A model generated the notes under the pieces. It saw nothing but the letters and a program-made list of their open reading frames with translations, was not told the origin of the DNA and searched no databases. This document shows, in pieces, positions 29,395 to 33,617 of a stretch of 33,617 nucleotides of DNA. The stretch lies in contig BFEA01000089.1 in NCBI GenBank assembly GCA_003427395.1, positions 2,184,204 through 2,217,820 of the forward strand, written 5' to 3'. Source of the DNA: Chara braunii. Taxonomy: Eukaryota; Streptophyta; Charophyceae; Charales; Characeae. Each line of letters starts with the position of its first letter. The first letter of the stretch is position 1. The position numbers were made by a program, and so were the translations under genes.

Positions 29395-29594
29395 CAGCCA
29401 ACAGCCAGCCAGCAGCAAGCATTCTTGGCATTGGTGCTGGACTCTCACTTGTGAGAATGCTGGTTGGTTGCTGAGAAATGAGTACTGCTGCTAGAGGAAG
29501 AGCTTCTGGTGAGGAGTGAGGACGTCTGCAGTGAGGAAGAGACTGTTGAAAGGGAGGGCCATAGTTGTGAAGTACACCCATAGCCACCATCTCA

Positions 29595-30010
29595 GTGGTA
29601 GAAGGGAAATGTTGCGCGGCCTGCGTGGCGGCAGTTTTTCTGAAGTATAGGGGAAGTGTTGTCTGCACGGCGTGGCGTCGACAACCATTTTTCGTTGCGG
29701 CGCAGGGGGAACTCTGCCCGTTTTGCACGGCGGCGGCAGGTTTTTGGCAGGCGGCGCAGGGGAAACTTTGTCCGTTTCGCACATCGTTGGTAGGTCTTCG
29801 GCAAGTGGCGAAGGGGAAGTGCTGCCCGTTCGGTGCAGCATCGTCAGTTATTTTGGAGGAGTGCAGGGGTAATGTTGCTCAACTTTTGCGGCGTCGACGA
29901 CTATTTTTAGCAGTGGTGCGGAAGCGCTGCTGAATTTTTGCGGCGGCAACTGTTTTTGTTTTGGGGCAGTGGTGTGGATGTGCTATCCGATTTTTGCGGC
30001 GCCAACGACA
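29595..30010 (+). repeat. 54-bp minisatellite, about seven to eight units
   Basis: A unit with (A/G)GGGGAA(A/G)(C/T)(T/G)(T/C)TG and CGGCG(G/A)C recurs near 29605, 29651, 29703, 29757, 29811, 29865, 29919 and 29975, settling at 54 bp. The period is a multiple of three, so long frames stay open on both strands. The plus frame 29595-29933 has 18-residue repeats containing G(K/E)LCPF. No start context, homology or codon evidence makes any of these a gene. Confidence 0.75.
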
Positions 30011-30014
30011 ATTT

Positions 30015-30299
30015 TGAGGAGTGTCGTCAAGAGGGGGTGTGCTTTGAGGTGGTGTTGAGGTTGTGCTATTCGCATATTGCGGCGGCGACGCCTCGACACA
30101 GTGGTGACATAGTGGTACTGGTCGCAAGTGGTGCCAGCGCTGAGGCACTGAGGGGATTGCGTGTTAATGGGTGATCCTTGAGGGAGTGGTGTGGATCACT
30201 TTTCTGACAGTTTACTGTGGCGATCTTCCCATTTTTGGAGTGTGGTTTATACGGCTTTATTGAGTGGGCCGTTTGCTATCCTTGGTTCAGCTTCACTCA
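30015..30299. other. Stretch without a gene
   Basis: G/T-rich sequence continuing the composition of the minisatellite; units become unrecognisable. Nothing else is seen. Confidence 0.5.
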
Positions 30300-30301
30300 A
30301 G

Positions 30302-30341
30302 GTCAGTTAACCTGACTCAGTTCCCTTCACACCTGTGTGAA
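30302..30341. repeat. Two adjacent stem-loops
   Basis: GTCAG/CTGAC (30302-30316) and TTCACAC/GTGTGAA (30326-30341, 2-base loop), similar in style to those at 28.3-29.4 kb. Confidence 0.6.
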
Positions 30342-30344
30342 CCC

Positions 30345-31070
30345 ACACTTGCTTGACCCTGTTTCTTTGAATGTTCACTGAAAAGGTAGAGGAAATGTGT
30401 GTTTGCACGTGTGAATGAAAGTCTGACATGAGTTTGGGATTGCATTGTTTTCTTTTGAACTGGTTGTTTGACCTGATGTGCAGGTAGGAAGGAGTATGCC
30501 TGAAAAAAAAATGAAGATGTAATCATGTCAACGAAAGTGAATGGAAGGATGATTGTCTTCTATTTTTTGCCTGCATGCGTGTTGAAGGGAAGGACAACAA
30601 GTTGACGACGGAGAAAGAACTTGGTCACATAAAGAAGACGAAATCAAATGGACGTAGATGTTCCCTGAGGTTACCCATCCTTACCCGAATGACCCTTTTT
30701 GTCTATGCCCGTCCATCTGAATGGTTTTTCTTCTTTGTGATCTCCTTCTTCGTCTAGGTTCGGCATTGACGTTAGGCGATAAAGGGCTGATTGTTTTCTG
30801 TGGTAAGTGCACTTCCTTTCCCTAGGAGGCATCTGAGGCGGGGGTTCGTTGCCTAAGGGGCCGACCCTGTTAACGACTCGGAGTGGACCGCTTAGGCCGG
30901 GGGGTACCATGATGTCGTGGTGGAGCCAGCCCGACTTCTGAGATCCGAGGTTCGCTCGGGCGAGGACGAGGGGTATCCCAGACCACCTCCTAGGGGATGG
31001 ACGTGTGTTACTCACAGAAGGCGTTAAGCGCTTGGGTGCTCACGTTAAGAAGAACCTCTATAGTTTACCC
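30345..31070. other. Stretch without a gene
   Basis: No coding or RNA gene signal. AT-moderate to 30760, then GC-rich with many short CCTAGG/CTTAGG-type phrases. Weak frames only. Confidence 0.5.
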
Positions 31071-31073
31071 TTC

Positions 31074-31225
31074 TTGTGGCCGTCTTAGGAGCCACAAACG
31101 AATGGGGAACTGGCGCCATAAGAAGCCCAGTTCGTGTGTTCACTAGCTATGGACGGAGAGCGACTAGGCACTACCTTCGCGGATAGGGTTGCACCATAAG
31201 AAGTGCAAGCCTGGGACGATCAGAC
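31074..31225 (+). repeat. Repeated hairpin module with a shared CCATAAGAAG loop
   Basis: Stem-loops TTGTGGC/GCCACAA (31074-31097), GAACTGG/CCAGTTC (31107-31133) and TTGCAC/GTGCAA (31189-31208). The second and third carry the same loop phrase CCATAAGAAG (31116-31125 and 31194-31203) on unrelated stems, and each is followed by ACTAGCT and an ACGG(A/G)GAG-like block, giving a period of about 78 bp. Confidence 0.6.
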
Positions 31226-31900
31226 TAGCTGACGGGGAGATGTGAGTAGAGTATTGCTTTGAATGTTTTTATGTCGAAAGCTGAAACAAAAAGAGTAATT
31301 ATTGCCCAGAAGGACAAAGCGACCGACAAAATTTGAAAGTGGATCCTTGGCCTTAATGGGGCATCGAGCGTCCGATTGTTCGAGTTGGTCGCTGACTTGT
31401 ATAAGTGGTAGCCGAATTGCTTGCAGATGGCATGCACGCCAAAGTTAGAGAAGTAGTGGAGTCATCATTAAAACAATGGCACCCGAACTCTGCTTGAGAG
31501 TTGGGGCACCCATATTCCTTGTTAGCAGTCAGTATGGGGCGGAATGAAAGAACTTGGCAACGCATGTCATCGAGTCGAGAAAGTCGTGACAGTCCAACCG
31601 TCTGGCAGACAGAGTGAATATATTTTGATCAAACGCCATTTGAGCGTCGTTATGCATGTGAGTCATGTGAGTAAGGTTTGAAGATGAGTCAGTTCATGTT
31701 GTCTCGTCGTTGGATGGAAGTCAAGTCAGCCTTTGTCGATTAGATCTGAACGAGTCGTATGCATGATTATATCGATTTCATAAGATAAGTCAACTTATGT
31801 TGACCTGAGCCTTCTTTTGAAAACATTTTGTTTGTTTAACTCTTGATTGTCTTTGAAATAAGGGACTAGGACTGATTGAGATTTTCTTACGCTTGGAATA
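31226..31900. other. Stretch without a gene
   Basis: No recognisable gene; short open frames on both strands without motifs. It may be decayed retroelement DNA. Confidence 0.45.
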
Positions 31901-32332
31901 TCACGTTCTAGTCGACCGGCGTACGTTCTGATTCCTCGGAGATCAGCGCCTCAGGGATGGACGACGTTCGGGTTCACTTTGGCGTTCAACCATGCGTACC
32001 TATGCTACAACGAACGAGCAAACGCCCTCGACCGACCTACCTATGCAATTGCATTATAAAAGCCTTCGCATGTGGGTCGGTCGCTCGGCGGGGATACGCC
32101 CGTAAGGGTGGTGACAGCCCCTTAGGGAAGGTAAGTTGTGCCCCGCGAGAACCTATCCTGTCGTAGGGGACCGCGAGATGTACAGCTGGCGCACTCGGCC
32201 GGAGCGGCGAAGGGTCGACGCGGGTTACTGTGTCGTCCCCGAGTTGTCTCTAACAAGTTGAAAGCCTAAGTTTCTCCTGCGTGACGAGGCCGGGAGGGCC
32301 CTTGCTCGCGCGGGGGCCGATGCGCTCGACAG
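31900..32332 (+). mobile_element. Possible LTR fragment
   Basis: GC-rich stretch with TATAAAAG at 32055-32062, ending in CTCGACA two bases before a primer-binding-site-like sequence. The order (TATA box, then about 270 bp, then CA and a TGG-starting tRNA complement) is that of a retrotransposon LTR, but the left end, a second LTR and coding regions were not found. Confidence 0.35.
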
Positions 32333-32333
32333 G

Positions 32334-32412
32334 TGGCGCCGTTGCCGGGGATCGAAGCCGGGTCTCCTGCCTGACAGGCAGGGATACTTACCAGTATTGG
32401 CGGGGATAACGG
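32334..32412 (-). pseudogene. tRNA-Asp(GTC)-like sequence, also a candidate primer-binding site on the plus strand
   Basis: Minus strand: acceptor GCCGTTA pairs with CAACGGC; the anticodon arm CCTGC-CTGTCAG-GCAGG folds perfectly with GTC; then TTCGATCCCCGGCAACGGCG and CCA. The D-arm region is about five bases too long, and the T stem has one mismatch that also spoils the B box (GGCTTCGA). Nuclear tRNA genes do not encode CCA, so this came from mature tRNA, or the plus strand TGGCGCCGTTGCCGGGGA is an LTR-element primer-binding site. The match covers the whole tRNA, far more than a normal primer site. Confidence 0.6.
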
Positions 32413-32429
32413 CAATCTACCGTTGTCCC
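32403..32429. repeat. 10-bp stem-loop
   Basis: GGGATAACGG pairs with CCGTTGTCCC (one GT pair) across the 7-base loop CAATCTA, overlapping the tRNA-like 5' end. Confidence 0.6.
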
Positions 32430-32439
32430 TGGTGGAACG

Positions 32440-32745
32440 ACACTCGGGTAGTATAATTTTCATCAATAGATATTAAGTAATTTGAACAATTTTATCATGG
32501 TATATGAATTATGTATATGTATTGCTGGATATGAATGTAATATTCCTATTGATGTATCTAGTCATTTCATCATTTACTCGCCTTGTCAAATTTGGTATGG
32601 TGTGGGGAATGTTAAGAGCGTTTTGGTGGTACCAAAAAAAGAACACAACATGGTGGCGGGAAGGCTACTATCTTTCGCAAATTGTAACACACGGCGACAC
32701 GACAAATCGGGACCGGATCCTCTCTTCAGTACGTTGACAACAACT
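32440..32745. other. Stretch without a gene
   Basis: AT-rich to 32600, then mixed composition. Short frames without motifs. Nothing recognised. Confidence 0.5.
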
Positions 32746-32760
32746 AGATTAGGTGTGTTC

Positions 32761-32834
32761 GTCCTTCGGGACATCCATTAAAATTGGAACTATACAGAGA
32801 AGATTAGCATGGCCCCTGCCCATGGATGACACAC
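32761..32834 (+). pseudogene. U6 snRNA retropseudogene, 3'-truncated, with 15-bp target duplication
   Basis: 74 bases of U6 5' sequence: GTCCTTCGGGACATCC, TTAAAATTGGAACTATACAG, AGAAGATTAGCATGGCCCCT and GGATGACAC. The identical 15-mer AGATTAGGTGTGTTC lies directly on both sides (32746-32760 and 32835-32849). There is no poly(A). The insert starts exactly at the U6 5' end and stops about 25 bases before the U6 3' end. No snRNA promoter upstream. Confidence 0.93.
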
Positions 32835-32940
32835 AGATTAGGTGTGTTCTTGTCGGGTCTCGGGAGAGAATCGTGTGCTTTCTTTTTTAGGGTTCTCGTA
32901 TAAAAACATTGATATATTATTATCATGAGCTTTAAATAAG

Positions 32941-33088
32941 TTGGACCATTTCTCGATTTCTGCGTGTCATCCTTGCGCACGGGTCATGCGTACTATCTTC
33001 TTTCTCTGTATCGTTCCAATTTTAACGGTGGGCCATGCGTATCTTCTTTCTCTGTATCGTTCCAATTTTGACGGATGTCCCGGAGGAG
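32941..33088 (-). pseudogene. U6 snRNA pseudogene with internal tandem duplication
   Basis: The minus strand begins CCTCCGGGACATCCG and ends CGCAGAAATCGAGAAATGGT then CCAACTT, so both U6 ends are present. The central part from AAAATTGGAACGATACAGAG to about GCATG is present twice (33074-33030 and 33028-32982), about 46 bp per unit, each with AGAAAGAAGAT in place of AGAGAAGATTAGC. The 12-mer AAAAACATTGAT lies outside both sides (32902-32913 and 33093-33104), a possible target duplication. Confidence 0.88.
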
Positions 33089-33104
33089 TGAAAAAAACAT
33101 TGAT

Positions 33105-33420
33105 TTCTCTACCGCGAAGATGACCGGAGACATAATCAAGGCCACACTACCGCCGTTCAGAAAGGAAAGAAAAGATCAGACATAATCACACAAACACTTC
33201 CATCTTCACCCAGCAGCATTATAGCACCCCCTGACATTATCGCTGTATGTAGACTGAAAATTGGCCCAAATGCAGCAGCTATAATGACCGCGACGTTTTA
33301 TTCGAGTGGACCGCAGGACCTATCTTATGGCATCGCCTTTGCAAACCCGTCAGAACAGGAAAACCATTAAGGAGTGGGTGTCTTTAAGACGACAATGACT
33401 CGACCTGCACACGCGAAGTA
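33105..33420. other. Stretch without a gene
   Basis: No coding, RNA or repeat signal recognised before the terminal microsatellites. Confidence 0.55.
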
Positions 33421-33423
33421 CAC

Positions 33424-33489
33424 ACATGTACACACACACACACACACACACACACAGAGGGAGAGAGCGAGAGCGAGCGAGCCAGCGCG

Positions 33490-33556
<67 letters not shown>

Positions 33557-33617
33557 TATTGCTAAACTGGGAACTCGTTTCTCCGGGTCGAATGTAACAC
33601 ACACACACACACACACA
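33424..33617. repeat. Compound microsatellites (CA)n-(GC)n-(GA)n and terminal (CA)n
   Basis: CA tract about 33430-33456, GC tract 33485-33505, GA tract 33505-33554, and a CA tract 33597-33617 cut by the window end. Confidence 0.95.

Noticed and set aside
29213-29782. 189-codon minus-strand open frame
   Set aside because: It runs through the 54-bp minisatellite and the hairpin chain; composition and palindromes explain it, and no motif is seen.
26397-33088. Functional U6 snRNA genes
   Set aside because: Each copy is truncated or internally duplicated, and none has a plant upstream element plus TATA box at the right distance.
1-33617. CRISPR array, prophage or bacterial operon
   Set aside because: No spaced identical repeats of that kind and no bacterial gene; the content is eukaryotic retroelements and snRNA pseudogenes.

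Overview
This is a repeat-rich eukaryotic window with no intact host gene. It looks green-lineage (land plant or streptophyte alga; a charophyte such as Chara is my guess, not a demonstrated identity). The reasons are U6 snRNA-derived pieces whose 3' end matches plant U6, a plant-type L1 LINE ending in a zf-RVT zinc knuckle, a tRNA-Asp(GTC)-related sequence, and Penelope-like elements with an N-terminal GIY-YIG nuclease, an order reported for green algae and some other eukaryotes. Every long coding region is broken by stops and frameshifts.

Layout. About 780-7450: an old degenerate Penelope-like element (copy A) between diverged direct repeats. About 7600-8700: foldback elements, a tRNA-like SINE head and short dyad motifs. 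About 9180-16266: a nearly full-length dead L1-type LINE with ORF1, endonuclease, reverse transcriptase, zinc knuckle, 3' UTR and A-rich tail. About 16860-17275: a second LINE 3' end with a SINE inserted in it. 17854-18466: a 57-bp tandem repeat, a CT microsatellite, a 341-base N gap, a Nextera mate-pair junction adapter left in the assembly, and a C homopolymer. About 18580-19740: trinucleotide repeats, a degenerate satellite and a small TAA-flanked MITE.

20022-25519 is the most informative part: a younger Penelope-like element (copy B) flanked by direct repeats (pseudo-LTRs) of 797 and 787 bp. It encodes, in order, a CCHC zinc knuckle, a charged helix, a SAP-like segment, a GIY-YIG endonuclease, an unassigned domain and a reverse transcriptase. 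The 5' pseudo-LTR carries a short type I hammerhead ribozyme whose conserved core bases are present, apart from one extra G. The 3' pseudo-LTR carries the same ribozyme with two core bases changed. Copy A has the same protein order, so two lineages of this element type are present.

25520-33617 has no recognisable protein gene. It holds four U6-derived fragments (two cut at nearly the same 3' point, one with a 15-bp target-site duplication), a chain of short perfect stem-loops across 27.2-31.2 kb including a three-way junction at 27786-27847, a 54-bp minisatellite, a tRNA-Asp complement that may be a retrotransposon primer-binding site, and terminal microsatellites.

All readings were made by eye; no alignment, folding or database search was run. 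Intervals marked as holding nothing are those where I saw no gene, RNA or element.
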